Assembly: GCF_029784135.1 (NCBI RefSeq)
Contig: NC_073746.1
Coordinates: 145,642,556 to 145,706,555, forward strand
DNA length: 64,000 bases
Source: Toxorhynchites rutilus septentrionalis
Taxonomy: Eukaryota; Arthropoda; Insecta; Diptera; Culicidae
Direction: 5' to 3'
Made by a program: the position numbers and the translations under genes. The notes beneath the pieces were generated by a model. It worked only from the letters and a program-made list of their open reading frames with translations. It was not told the DNA's origin and made no database searches. Positions 43,714-55,139 of this stretch are shown here, one piece after another; within the stretch, counting starts at the first letter, position 1, and each line of letters opens with the position of its first letter.

Positions 43714-44202
43714 CGGGGGTCTCCGTAACCACATTGGTTGCGCGTTCGTTTAGTAAGCGATCGATCGTGAGTTCAAAACTCAGGGCCCTCATTGACCATC
43801 TTTGTGTTGTTACAGAATAGCTACGTCCACGCAACAATCATCAGCGATGGAGATCGATCCACGGTCGAAATAAGATCGATTCATCCATACAACTGCTCTG
43901 CTCTGCAAGACACATCGGGCTGCTGTTCTATAAATAACTCAACAATGATCAATCAACTGTCTCCGCTGTCTGGTGGTCCAACTGGATAATGGAAGAACAG
44001 AAAGAATACTCTTACGCCTAAATGGCTACTGTGTGAATGTACCATATGTAATGGTATAGAAGGAACACTGGCGAATGGCAACTGTGTAATGTGCTAATTA
44101 TAGATATGATAACCATGTGACATGTAAAATTCGGCTCTGTTACATCTAAAATGCTAATGAGCCTTAAATAAATAAATGGGATAAAAAAAACAAAAAAAAA
44201 AA
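43714..44202 (+). mobile_element. SINE family 2, full copy
   Basis: About 490 bp, starting GGGGGTCTCCGTAACCACAT, with a tRNA-like head. A B-box-like GAGTTCAAAACTC lies near 43768; an A box is less clear. It ends AAATAAATAAATGGGATAAA plus poly(A). The same element occurs inverted at 51627-52103, bracketed by a 7-bp target duplication, and as a fragment at about 60166-60290. Retroposon status is secure from the second copy; tRNA origin is an inference. Confidence 0.75.
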
Positions 44203-46684
44203 AACAAGAACAAGTAGAACATCGCGACGGGCAAATGTGGTTAAGACGGGAGGAGGAGAGTTGTGGTGAAATTGGAGAGATGCCAGCTATCATCGTCGGA
44301 GAGAACGATGTCCGCGAAGCCTCGCGGTACCTGAGGAACTGGGCAGCACCGGGCCCCGATGGTGTCCAGAACTTTTGGCACAAGAAGCTGACCGTCGCAC
44401 ATCCAAAGATAGCTGAGTGCTTCAACAAGGTGCTACGTGACCCACACAACCTTCCTGAATTCGCCACCCGTGGCGTCACCTTCCTCCTCCCGAAAGACAG
44501 CAACACATTGAACCCATCAAAGTACAGACCGATAACGTGCCTATCGAGTCTGTACAAAATACTGAGCAGCATAATTACCGCCAAAGTTTCTGCTCACTGC
44601 GAACAGCATCACATCATCGCAGAAGAGCAGAAAGGATGCAGGAAAAATACGCATGGCTGCAAAGACCAGGCCATCATCGACGCAGCCATAGTCGGCCAGG
44701 CGGTATATAACCAGCGGAACCTAAGTATGGCCTACATCGATTACAGGAAGGCTTATGACTCCATACCTCACTCGTTTCTCGTCCGGGTATTGGAGCTCTA
44801 CAAAATTGATCCCGTCGTCGTTAGGTTCCTGCAGCATGCGATGAGGCAGTGGAGTACGTCTCTGCACCTCAGTGATGGGGAAAATGTGTTGCAGTCTAGA
44901 ACGCTGCAGATAAAGAGGGGGATATTCCAAGGCGACTCTTTCAGCCCGCTTTGGTTTTGTCTGGCACTGAACCCCCTCAGTAGGACGCTCAATAGAAACG
45001 GTCATGGCTATAAAATAAGGTATGGCGACGGCGCCCACGAAGAAGTGACCCATACCTTCTACATGGATGATCTCAAGGTCTACGCTGATTCACGTCAGCG
45101 TCTAGGTGTAGCTATCCGGGTTGTCGAAGACATAAGCAGGGACATCTGCACGGAGTTCGGCCTTGACAAGTGCCGCTGTGTCCATCTGCTGAAAGGGCAG
45201 CTTACCGAATCCGGAGGTTACGAGGTCTATGACGGCGAGTTCATAAGAGACATGGTTCGTGGCGAATCCTATAAATATCTTGGATTCCGACAGCTCACCG
45301 GGATTCGCCACTCCGACATCAAGACGGAGCTGCGAGACAAGTTCTTGAGTCGAGTGAACTGTGTCCTGAGGACTTTCCTCAACGCGGGGAACAAGGTACG
45401 CGCGATCAACACATTCGCGGTTCCCCTGCTGACCTTCAGTTTTGGTGTAGTCAAATGGAGCAAAACTGACCTAGAGGACCTTGAGAGGAGGATGAGGAAA
45501 GCATTTAAAGAGGCCGGAATGCACCATCCTCAATCGGCACTGGAGAGAGTTTCACTGCCACGCAAAGAAGGGGGACTTGGAATAGTCGACATATCTGCAC
45601 TGTGTGTTGCCCAGGTACGACAACTGCGCGAGTACTTCGCAGAACGCGCCAACCAAAACGCGCTATACCGGTCTGTCTGCGCCGCCGACAGAGGATACAG
45701 CGCTCTGCACTTGGCGCAAGCGGAGTACCAACTCAACTGCAATCTGCAGACAGTGGAGGAGAAGATTGCAGCTTGGAAGCAGAAGGCAGTGCATGGTGCC
45801 CACCCCCATCAACTGGACCGGCCACACGTCGACAAGGCCGCATCTAATCTGTGGCTAACGCGTGGTGAACTCTCTTCAGTAGTAGAAGCCGACATGATAG
45901 CCATCCAGGACAGGATAATGCCGACGAGAAACTGCAGGCGGTACGTCTGGCATCAAGACGTTGATGACATTTGCCGGATGTGCCATCAACCAGGTGAAAA
46001 CATAGAGCACATTATGGGAGGCTGTCCCGTTTTGGCCAACGCAGCCTACACCGAGCGCCACAACAACGTGGCCCGTATTGTTCATCGACAACTGGCGCTC
46101 CAATGTGCTCTACTGGGAGACAACGTACCAAACTACCGGTACCTGCCTGCACCTGTCCTGGAAAATGACCGTTTCAAGCTGTACTGGGATCGCACTGTTC
46201 TGACCGACCTCTCGATCCACCACAACCGCCCAGATATAATGGTTTACGACAAGAGCGACCGCAAAGTCACCATCATCGATGTCGCTATTCCACTGAACCA
46301 GAATCTGGAGGAGACCCACGGTCGCAAAATCTGCAAGTACCGACCATTGGCCGTGGAGCTCAAGGAACTGTGGGGGCTAAGGGAGGTCCCAAGAATTGTT
46401 CCAGTCGTTCTCTCTGGAACTGGAATTGTCCCGAAGACACTTCTGGAAGCGCTAAAGGTGTTGAACATGGAGAAGGAATTGGCCGGCATCCAAAAGTCGG
46501 TCATCCTTAGCACCTGCGCGATTGTCCGACAATTTCTCGGTCAGGACTGAAACAGCACGAGCATGCAGATACGTGCATTCCGCAGAGCCTAGTCCCCCTT
46601 TGGCATTCAGAAGCCCGGGGGCAGGTGAAAATTCTGGCTAGGTTCGCCTAGTTAAGAAGTGAGATAAGTCTGCCAAAAAAAAAA
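44203..46684 (+). mobile_element. R4/Dong-like non-LTR retrotransposon, 5'-truncated
   Basis: The 5' end abuts the poly(A) tail of SINE family 2. A single open frame carries reverse transcriptase, a CCHC knuckle and a restriction-like endonuclease, the layout of the early-branching LINE clades (R2, R4, NeSL). The YMDDLKVYA form of the catalytic box is typical of R4/Dong. A 130-bp 3' UTR ends in CTGCCAAAAAAAAAAC. The lack of stops suggests a recent insertion. Confidence 0.8.
44235..46550 (+). CDS. R4-like reverse transcriptase / restriction-like endonuclease, partial
   Basis: 771 codons without a stop, missing the N-terminal DNA-binding part (full R4-type proteins exceed 1000 residues). Reverse transcriptase motifs: APGPDGVQNFW (about residue 37), YRPITCLSSLYKI, AYIDYRKAYDSIPHS, GIFQGDSFSPL and YMDDLKVYA (Tyr at 276). 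A CCHC knuckle (Cys580, Cys583, His592, Cys597) is followed by the PD-(D/E)xK nuclease, RPDIMVYD near residue 665 and TIIDVAIP near 680. It would nick target DNA and prime reverse transcription there. The start shown is only the first ATG of the truncated frame. Confidence 0.85.
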   Translation: MWLRREEESCGEIGEMPAIIVGENDVREASRYLRNWAAPGPDGVQNFWHKKLTVAHPKIAECFNKVLRDPHNLPEFATRGVTFLLPKDSNTLNPSKYRPITCLSSLYKILSSIITAKVSAHCEQHHIIAEEQKGCRKNTHGCKDQAIIDAAIVGQAVYNQRNLSMAYIDYRKAYDSIPHSFLVRVLELYKIDPVVVRFLQHAMRQWSTSLHLSDGENVLQSRTLQIKRGIFQGDSFSPLWFCLALNPLSRTLNRNGHGYKIRYGDGAHEEVTHTFYMDDLKVYADSRQRLGVAIRVVEDISRDICTEFGLDKCRCVHLLKGQLTESGGYEVYDGEFIRDMVRGESYKYLGFRQLTGIRHSDIKTELRDKFLSRVNCVLRTFLNAGNKVRAINTFAVPLLTFSFGVVKWSKTDLEDLERRMRKAFKEAGMHHPQSALERVSLPRKEGGLGIVDISALCVAQVRQLREYFAERANQNALYRSVCAADRGYSALHLAQAEYQLNCNLQTVEEKIAAWKQKAVHGAHPHQLDRPHVDKAASNLWLTRGELSSVVEADMIAIQDRIMPTRNCRRYVWHQDVDDICRMCHQPGENIEHIMGGCPVLANAAYTERHNNVARIVHRQLALQCALLGDNVPNYRYLPAPVLENDRFKLYWDRTVLTDLSIHHNRPDIMVYDKSDRKVTIIDVAIPLNQNLEETHGRKICKYRPLAVELKELWGLREVPRIVPVVLSGTGIVPKTLLEALKVLNMEKELAGIQKSVILSTCAIVRQFLGQD

Positions 46685-47552
46685 CAAATCATCAACAGAA
46701 AAAATAACACGAAGTTATATTTCGTTCGTTTAGAGTTTTTGTTTCTTTCAGGAGTTATCATCGTTATTAGCGCAATTTAACGAGTGAGAACAATAATGAC
46801 CTGCCTTTATCACGAAATGTAGGTATTTGAAATGTTTTTCTGTAGTTATTTTCAAATGCTTATCGTGCAATGTAATTTGTCCAATATACAAACGTGGAAG
46901 TCAAAACGTCCGATGTAGCATTTTTCGTTACGAGACACCAGCTTCAAGCTAAAATCACGGAACAACAGTTACGATTAGTTTTTCAGAGTTATTATTAACT
47001 AGTAGAGCTGAAAGTAGTGATAAAGATCGATTTCTTTTAAAACAATTCGCGGAACAATGTTCCGGTCTTCAATTTCGTTTTTCTCGAGTTGTCGTAAATG
47101 TTACTTAGGACCTTTTCAAAAGTTACGCGAGATTTGTATTACCACGAATTAAAAAAGGACAAAAGGACAAAGTACTTCAATTGGTAATTAACAATTTTAT
47201 ACAGTGGAATCAGTAATCAGTAATGGGTAATCTCTGCAATCACTATCAGATTAGAAGGCACGAAGGCAGTTTTAGAATGTTAAAATTTGAATGACAATTT
47301 CTACATCATGTTATTTAATTACAGTGCAATTCTAATTCTAATTGGACATAAAAACAAATACAACATGTGAAAAACAAGTTGAAACAGGAAAATCAGTGAA
47401 AATCTAACAAATAATAATTGAAAAGTGTACAAAATACATAATCTAGGTTGAAAACACTCCCAAAAATGTATTGTGTTGTGTAAACATACCCAAAGAATGT
47501 TTACAAAAATGTCCATTTATACGTGTCGCAGAGGCCAATCCCTGTATATTGA
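46685..47552. other. No gene recognised
   Basis: AT-rich. A stretch near 47245 (CAGATTAGAAGGCACGAAGG) resembles 4231-4255, and 47275-47330 resembles 7040-7085, so parts are dispersed repeats. Confidence 0.45.
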
Positions 47553-47710
47553 TGTTCGGGGCCCAAATTATGGCCCCACATTGAAAGTCGCCACAAGGTG
47601 TCGACACTGTATCACTGTCATCGCGAATGTCCAATTACAGTTCAAAATCGCCTCATATACGACACTGAGTGGTGCCTCGGCATGTCGAATTAGATGTAAC
47701 TTACTGTACT
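47553..47710. mobile_element. MITE-B copy 2, truncated
   Basis: Shares the core AATTATGGCCCCACATTGAA and the terminal TTACTGTA with the full copies; the left terminus is missing or eroded. Confidence 0.7.
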
Positions 47711-49559
47711 TTGTTAGCGTATCATCGTTGGAAAGATTCAGCTTGTGATGTGCCCAATCGTGATGATGAAGGTACAGTGGTATCGAGGATCGAAACCAAA
47801 CCAAACAATAAGTAGGCTCGAAAGCTAAAAATTTTGAAATTTTTATGATTTTTTTAAATTTTCAACGAGAATTAGCATACCTCGGATGACAATTGTAATT
47901 TTCCAGAGGGTATCCCGAAGATGAAGAATGCTCGCAAAAACATATACAAGAGAAACAAAAAAATTTGTCTCATTTTATGAACAATTCTTCTCACGCGATT
48001 CAGCTCAAGTGCTCACGAGATTCAGTATCCGTCACATTCCCTCACTTTGTGCTGTAATCTCAGCGGTGACAGTCGTGGATTTTTAAGAAGCTGGTGTTTT
48101 GAGTGTTGCAGATAAGCTGAGAAAATTAAAGAAATATTTGGTTTCGTAATTGAAACTACTCGATGGATACTGATATTTGAAATATTCAATCATACAAAAC
48201 ATAAAGTACAATCTAGTCCAGTTGCCACTCCTAAAAACAGTCCAATAAAATGAATAATGTTAAGTTAGTTCTGTTCTAAGCATTGCCAGATTGAGTTTGT
48301 ATTGAGAGCATTGGATGGTGGTTTGCCTTCATAATTGAAGGTAAACGATTTTTTCATCTCCACTGTTGTGATAAGCTAGGTCATATGTTGTCTAGTGACT
48401 GGTAAGCTAGCCGGCGCAAATTGGCTGTGCGGATTGTGTTTCGTGTTTGTGCGAATTGTTATTCTTCAGACATACATTGCGACGCGAATGGAATACACAA
48501 ATTGCTGCGAGTAGCATGAGAGTTCATGGATTTTGGAATCTGTATGGTGGTTGGAGGTGAAATGTGAAAAATAATTTTCTGTCGATGGTGTAGAAGCTGT
48601 TTACTATATTAGTAAAAGTAATACTTAGTGAAATTAAGGGGGGAAATCAGAAGAGATTTTGAGTTTGGTTTCAATTCTATTACAAAAAAAAAAACAGGTA
48701 AGCAATTCTATCATTTTAATTGCTTATTGCGTTTGATTTTTTTGATTTTGGTTTTCTATAAGCACAAATTCAAATATTCGCAATCATATTTTTTATAGAT
48801 TTGTAATATCCTTAGTATACGGAATTTGGATGTTCAAAATGCGTTTTAGAAATAGGGTATAATTCTACGATTTTTACGATATTTGCACAGATACTACACC
48901 AAAAATTCAATACATCGTTTCGATGGTTTAATGATTTACCTCCCGCGAAAAGGTGGATTGTGCAAATATCTATCCAGTCTGTGAAGTAGTGAATTGAAGA
49001 GACCAAATTGACCAGAAGTGTTGTTGCGCTGCATTGGAGAATATATACAGAACGGTACATAATTGGCTCATTTTGCTATTCGTTTCGCTAAAATCAAGTT
49101 GATTTGAATTTGGCAACAAGAGTGGATCAGCAACATATGATGGGAATTTTCCTTGTGCTTTTTGTACACCAAGCTAAAGGATGCAAGTATTATCTATTTC
49201 GAAATAGATTTGCAATGAATTCGGAGCTGTTCGCTGCTAGTAGGTACAGGTTTATTAAATTCTATAAAATAGAACTTGTCATGGAAAATGTTAAAGTTTC
49301 AGATACCAGAGTTGTTGATCATATCTCACATATTTGAATTTTTTTACTTTTCTTAAAATGTAGCAAACTTTTTTGAAGAAGTACTTCTTCTATCTCATAG
49401 GTTTACAAATAAAAAAACATGCCACGATTTTGTAAAATAATTTCTATTTTAATAGATCTATTTGCATATTTGTAAAATCTCCGCAACTCGTTCCACCCGA
49501 AAACCTCAGTATAAATTTAGATATAGTGCTGTAGACTGGTCCTATGACAAAACATAACA
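47711..49559. other. No gene recognised
   Basis: AT-rich sequence with no conserved reading frame, splice-linked frames or repeat structure that I could identify. Confidence 0.45.
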
Positions 49560-49645
49560 TTCAGGGTGTCCTGGCAAAACCTTGAAAATCAGGGAATTCG
49601 AACAATGTCAGGGAAAATCACGGAATATCAGGGATATCTGAAAAA
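49560..49645. repeat. Dispersed TCAGGGAAT repeat fragment
   Basis: GGGTGTCCTGGCAAAACCTT followed by repeated TCAGGGAAT phrases. A close relative lies at 61108-61205. Such strings are common insect repeat fragments; the class is unknown. Confidence 0.55.
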
Positions 49646-49649
49646 AATG

Positions 49650-49918
49650 CCGTGGCCGAGTGGTTAGCGTCTCACATTATCAGGCCGGATGTTCGGGTTC
49701 GATTCCCGTTCTGGTCGGGGGATTTTTCGTCAGAGAAATTTCCTTCGACTTGCACTGTGGTCACGCGGCGTATTCTAGAGCTTGCCCCTCGGAATACATT
49801 CAAGGCGTGTTATTTGGCTTAAGAAATCTCAACTAAGTATTAATAAATGACGCTAGTTAATGCATACGTGGAGACGGCAAAAGTTCCACAGGGAACGTTA
49901 ACGCCATTCAAGAAGAAT
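49650..49918 (+). mobile_element. Feilai-like tRNA-derived SINE
   Basis: The head GCCGTGGCCGAGTGGTTAGC contains a perfect Pol III A box (TGGCCGAGTGG), and GGTTCGATTCC about 35 bp on is a perfect B box. The head resembles a Ser/Leu-type tRNA but does not fold as a full gene, and a 180-bp non-tRNA body follows. The element ends CATTCAAGAAGAA, as in the Aedes Feilai family. The intact internal promoter means it could still be transcribed. Confidence 0.88.
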
Positions 49919-50184
49919 TAGAAAACTATTGATACTAAAAATTGTATTTCACTAGTTTGACTCTCTGTAGGTTTTCCAGTATACATTGTATGCTTTTGCT
50001 TGTAGGTGAATCTAGTCCTTCAGAAGGGTTAACAGTGCAGAATTAGACGACTTCCACATTCGCGCTGTTTTTGCTGGCATTTAGCAGATATGTTTGCATA
50101 AGCAGAAAGAGAGGAACAATAAAATCCTAAAGTTATCTGACATTCTTCCCCTACTGTCAACTGAAGAGAAAGTAAGGAGTTTTG

Positions 50185-50460
50185 TTGTTTTGACGTAGAA
50201 CTACGTCTTTCATCAAGGGTGCCAAATCAGGTAACAGGTCACGTTTTTATGAAATAATGTTAACGGTAATAACTATTTTTGCCGTGTACGGATTCTGGCG
50301 ATTTACATACCAAACGAATCGACCTTAATATTTGTTTGATATGCTAAACATTACAATCCTATAGTCGGTATATGGTTTAAATTGATGAAAATTGAAAGCA
50401 TTCCCATACATTTGTTCTGTCTATTTGTGTGCTTTCCCGAACAGAGCTGTCAATAACGAG
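50185..50460 (+). repeat. Repeat with GACGTAGNNCTACGTC terminus, copy A
   Basis: Starts TTTTGACGTAGAACTACGTC and runs to TTTCCCGAACAGAGCTGTCA. The same sequence occurs inverted at about 55140-55400, with shared phrases such as ATTTGTTCTGTCTATTTGTG. Probably a non-autonomous mobile element. Confidence 0.65.
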
Positions 50461-50703
50461 CAACTTATCGACGAGCAACGAAGGGGAAATCGTAAGATGT
50501 AAAGTCTCCGTGAACAAAGGAAAAGAAGAAGAACGAAGGGGAATATTTGACTAGAGTATAAACAGTGCATCTTGCTGAGACAAACTTCATCAACTTAAAA
50601 ATGTAGAACCCTAGGTTGATCACTTGATATGTAGTACTTTATTATAATGTAAACCAAATTAAGAAATAAAAATAATTTAAGTGAAAAAAAAAGACAAACT
50701 TCA

Positions 50704-50920
50704 TTCTTCGTGAGTACACCGACTGCACAACACCGTTGCTGGGCAAGCTGGACGGCGAGGAATCGAATGGTTTTCTCAAGGCAATGGGGGTGGAGGAGTA
50801 ATATGAGGAAAGAGTAGCGTTTTCCAAGGGCCTTTTTGAAGGCTAGAGGGGAATGAACTGAAGAAGTTTAAAGTTTCTTTAATTCAACAAGGAAAGGAAG
50901 AAAAGGCAAAGGAAAGGCGT
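50704..50920 (+). mobile_element. Diverged second copy of the 199-bp retroposon
   Basis: Matches 4713-4911 across ACACCGACTG, GCTGGACGGCGAGG and AAGGCTAGAG...GAATGAACTG, with a purine-rich 3' tail (AAGGAAAGGAAG). No histone sequence is attached here, which shows that the retroposon is independent of the H2A relic. Confidence 0.65.
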
Positions 50921-51404
50921 TCTAGATACGAAACAATGAACATAGCTTGTTCTTCCTTGTTTTGCGCCATCACATGTTCGTTCCGGACTGAGCTGTGGAC
51001 GCGATCAAATTACTCACTCGCTGATGTCTCTGGTATTGCAATCATTGCATCAAACTGACGCCATTGCATTAATTTTTTAAGCTACACAATTGTGTGAGGA
51101 ATCATCAAGCTAGACTATCGTCAGCTCACCAAGAAAATAAATGTTCTGGAATTTTGTCAGTGATTTGTTTTCGCATGACGGTAGGAAAATTCATTCCACT
51201 AAGGATGACAGCTAAGCTAATCTAGACTGGCAACAGGGGATAGTAACTTCAAGCAAAAAAGTGGGACCGATTCGAAATTGCTTTTATGTAAACAGTGAAC
51301 TTTTTTTACACTCTAAAAATTGAACCGGCTTGCACTGACAACTGAATGATATTGTCAATTTGTGCGAGATGCCTCAAAACAGCTGGGAATAAATATTGTT
51401 TATA
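50921..51404. other. No gene recognised
   Basis: Unique-looking AT-rich sequence without a supported feature. Confidence 0.45.
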
Positions 51405-52128
51405 TACAGTAAGTTATATTTAATGCGACGTTTAGATTATTGGACAGACTTGTAATGTGACACGTTTAATTGGAAATTTATGTAAACATCGAGTTCGGGC
51501 CCAAATTATGGCGCCGTATTAAGTTGCTTATAGACGTAGGCACTGTACCACTCACATCGCCAATGTTCAATTACAGGCCAAAATCGCCTCCAAAGCGACA
51601 CTGAGTGGTGCATCGGCATGTCGTATGAAATTTTTTTTTATCCCTTTTGTTTATTTTAGGCTCTTTGGCATTTTAGCTGTAACAGAGCCGAATTTTTTAA
51701 TCGTGTACATGTCACATGTTTATCATATCTATAATTAGCACATTACGCAGTTGCCTTTTTCCGGCGTTAGTTGCATATGATACACATTTACACAGAAGCC
51801 ATTTAGGCGTAAGAGTTTTCTATCTGTTATCGCTTCCAGTAAGACCGGACAGCGGAGACAGTTAATTGATCATTGTTGAGTTATTTATAAAACAGCAGCC
51901 CGATGTTTCTTGCAGAGCAGAGCAGTTATATGGATGAATCGATCTTATTTCGACCGTGAATCGATCTCCATCGCTGATGAATGTTGCATGGACGTAGTTA
52001 TTCTGTAACAACACAAAGATGGTCAATGAGGGCCCTGAGTTTTGAACTCACGATCGATCGCTTACTAAGCGAACGTGCAACCAATGTGGCTACGGAGACC
52101 CCCGTCGTATTAAATTTAAATTACTGTA
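51405..52128. mobile_element. MITE-B copy 3, split by a SINE
   Basis: The MITE begins TACAGTAAGTTA and ends AAATTACTGTA, but a 477-bp SINE lies between its core (to 51626) and its right terminus (from 52104). Without the SINE the copy would be about 247 bp, the same size as the copy at 52755-53000. Confidence 0.8.
51627..52103 (-). mobile_element. SINE family 2, inverted copy with 7-bp target duplication
   Basis: A minus-strand copy of the 43714-44202 SINE, with its poly(A) tail appearing as a T run at 51631. GTCGTAT occurs at 51620-51626 and 52104-52110. The insertion into MITE-B fixes both ends of the SINE precisely. Confidence 0.85.
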
Positions 52129-52671
52129 TTATATTGTTATTTAAGTTCGCATCATAAGCAACGGACACACATTTAGAGCCCCCGCATACTACAGCAGCCC
52201 CCCGTGCAAAAACCGACCCAACTGAATCGGCATAATGTGCGCAAATGCATACCTCTCCATACTGATTAAGAAGCCGACCAAACTATCGGCCCACGAATCA
52301 GTCTGCAGTCTGCGGGGTTCCACTTGCAACAGTATTCACGATGATTGGATGGATGAATATACGACTCATAATAATTATTATAGATTTTTGTAAATAATTG
52401 TTTGGAATATTACTTAATAAAATAATAAAACTAAATAATATTAAGTCCGAATATTTCCGGTTTCAAGAAAAGCGAAAGTTAGAGTTGCTTTTTTTATTTT
52501 TAACTTTTAAGAACGAAAGATTATCTGTTTGCCGATCTTTTGCGTTCTGATAAACATAGTGACAAAAATAAATTAGTTCAACTGCGTCATTCAATTGCAC
52601 TTAACTCAAAACTGTAAATATGAGATTATGAACTTGACAAACCAAGGTGCCTAAGTATGCCAACCCAGCAA

Positions 52672-53070
52672 AAATTCTAATTCGTATAACTATCGTATAT
52701 AGAGCATCGAATATCTGATATTTTGGGTGGTATATGATGCGCCCAAATAGCATATACAGTAAGTTACCTCTAATCCTCGACTTACCGAGGAACTACTTAG
52801 TGTCGCATTAAAGGTGATTGGCCTGTAATTGGACATTCCCGATGACAGTGGTGCAATGTCGACATGTGGTGGCGACTTTCAATCTGGGGCCATACTTTGG
52901 GTACGAAAGTCGATGTTTACAAAATATCCAATTAGAGATGAAAATGTCCAATTATTTGTGTCCAATTAACTAAATGTCGAATTAGAGATAACTTACTGTA
53001 CATGCAAGGTTATTAGGCAATACCTAATAACATAATAAGTATGTTGTCATACGAATATACGATTCATCAC
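52672..53070. mobile_element. MITE-C relative interrupted by MITE-B copy 4
   Basis: CCCAGCAAAAATTCTAATTC begins a MITE-C-like element. At 52755 it is entered by an inverted MITE-B (52755-53000, TACAGTAAGTTA...TAACTTACTGTA), after which MITE-C-like TATACGA phrases resume. The nesting gives the order: MITE-C first, MITE-B later. Confidence 0.65.
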
Positions 53071-53346
53071 TGCCATGAAAAAATGGCGGAAAATATTAAA
53101 GTAAAATGTTCGGCCCGGGGAATCACCATTTTCGTACATATATAGAACTTTTATAAACATCTATGTTTGTACAAATAGGAATTAATCAATTGACTTTTAG
53201 GGATATAAATGTTTGATATGAGTGGTGGCGACGGTTATAAAATTGCTCCGATGGGATTTGAAATCCGGTTATTTGGATTATCAAGCCGCAGCTATCTCGT
53301 ACGGCTATCTGAAATATGATTTTGGGACAATTTAAGCTCTTACATA

Positions 53347-54634
53347 TTAGGCTGTCAAAAAAGTCCTGCGGTATTTCCGCGAGGTGTCGTTGTAAGCGCG
53401 TAGTTCTAGTTGTATTCATTGTATCGAGTCATACTATAGCTTGTTGGAAAGGTATTTTTGCGCGCTATAATATAGTCCTTGACAGTGTTTTGTTTGGTTA
53501 AGTCGTTCGTGAGTTATAGTGTCGCAAATATGGAGCAAAATAGAGAGAAAATCCAACATATTTTACAGTACTACTATGACAAAGGCAAAAATGCATCTCA
53601 AGCTGCCAATAAAATTTGTGTAGTTTATGAACCCGATACAGTTTCCATTTCCACCGCAAAACGATGGTTTCAACGTTTTCGTTCTGGTATATAGGTCGTC
53701 GAAGATGCGCCACGCTCCGGAAGGCCTGTCGTCGAAAATTGCGACAAAATCGCTGAATTAGCCGAGAAAGACCGGCATAGTAGCAGCCGTAGCATCGGCC
53801 AAGAGCTGGGGATAAGTCATCAAACCGTTATTAACCATTTGAAGAAGCTTGGATTCACAAAGAAGCTCGATGTATGGGTGCCACACACGTTGACGCAAAA
53901 AAACATCTTTGACCGTATCGACGCATGTGAATCGCTGCTGAATCGCAACAAAATCGACCCGCTTCTGAAGCGGATGGTGACTGGCGATGAAAAGTGGGTC
54001 ACTTACGACAACGTGAAGCGCAAACGGTCGTGGTCGAAGCCCGCTGAAGCGGCTCAGACGGTGACCAAGCCCTCATTAACGGCCAGGAAGGTTCTGCTGT
54101 GTGTTTGGTGGGATTGTCAAGGAATAATCTATTATGAGCTGCTTCCCTATGGCCAAACGCTCAATTCGGACCTGTACTGCCAACAACTGGACCGCTTGAA
54201 GGTAGCACTCATGAAGAAGAGGCCATCTTTGATAAACAGAGGCCGCATTGTCTTCCATCAGGACAACGCCAGGCCACACACTTCTTTGGTGACGCGCCAG
54301 AAGCTCCGGGAGCTCGGATGGGAGATTCTTTTGCATCCGCCGTATAGTCCGGACCTTGCACCAAGTGACTACCACCTGTTTTTGTCCATGGCGAACGAGC
54401 TAGGTAGTCAGAAGTTAGCCACAAAAGAGGCCTGTGAAAATTGGCTATCCGAGTTTTTTGCCAATAAGCAAGCGAGCTTCTATAACAGGGGTATTATGAA
54501 GTTGGCATCTCGTTGGGATCAAGTCATCGAACAAAACGGCGCATATTTGACTTAAAACAGATGATTGTAACTAATTTTATGAACAAATGAAAATTCAAAA
54601 AAAAAAATACCGCAGGACTTTTTTGACAGCCTAA
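53347..54634 (+). mobile_element. Mariner transposon (mellifera-type), 1288 bp, with TA duplication
   Basis: Perfect terminal inverted repeats of about 27-28 bp (TTAGGCTGTCAAAAAAGTCC...) flank a transposase gene. TA dinucleotides at 53345-53346 and 54635-54636 are the target duplication. It is complete in length, and damage is limited to one nonsense codon. Confidence 0.95.
53530..54555 (+). pseudogene. Mariner transposase with one in-frame stop
   Basis: From ATG 53530, 342 codons run to TAA, but codon 55 (53692-53694) is TAG. The N-terminal helix-turn-helix (KNASQAANKICVVYEPD), linker and DD34D catalytic core are all readable: Asp in VTGDEKW, Asp in FHQDNARPH, and Asp in YSPDLAPSDYHLF exactly 34 residues later. 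The protein would cut and paste the element at TA sites. Close resemblance, from memory, to mariners of bees and ants suggests horizontal transfer. Confidence 0.93.
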
Positions 54635-54636
54635 TA

Positions 54637-55139
54637 TGATACGAAAGAGTTGCAATCGGATACGTCATTCCTGATTGTTTATTGTGCTTGAGTGGAAATA
54701 TCGCAAAATTTATACAGAAATGGTTAAATAAAGAAAACAAAGTTTCTCTAAGTTTCTATGTTTCGCGCAACGAAAACAAGCAACACACAAAAAAACAAAC
54801 ATCGATGTTTAGAAGCGACCTATAATCATTTGCACTCTTCTCTTTTTTCGCCTTCTTTGCCTTGACTCGGATGGTTATGTTAATTGCAATGCCAGATGCA
54901 CTTCACATTCGCTAGCGTTCACAGCTCGAGGGGAAACATTAAACACAAAACGAGCAGAATAAGCGACCTTTGTTGTTTCGGGCACAGAAAGATTCTGAGA
55001 ATTTTACTCAGAGGAGATGCAATACTTGTACGCTAGCGACATCTTACTTACTATGCAAGGGTGGAGTTTACTTCGCAAATTTTCTCTTTTCGCTATCCCC
55101 CTTCGTTGTTTCTATTCTAGCGGCTGCATAAGACGCTCG
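54637..55139. other. No gene recognised
   Basis: No supported feature. AT-rich with short C-poor stretches. Confidence 0.45.

Noticed and set aside
44018..44584. 188-codon minus-strand frame opposite the SINE/R4 junction
   Set aside because: It is the antisense shadow of the R4 reverse transcriptase start and the SINE body, with no motif.
49650..49722. A tRNA gene
   Set aside because: A and B boxes are perfect, but the sequence does not close an acceptor stem and runs into the SINE body, so it is a tRNA-derived SINE head.
54076..54375. 99-codon minus-strand frame within the mariner
   Set aside because: Antisense to the conserved transposase core; an artefact of its codon composition.
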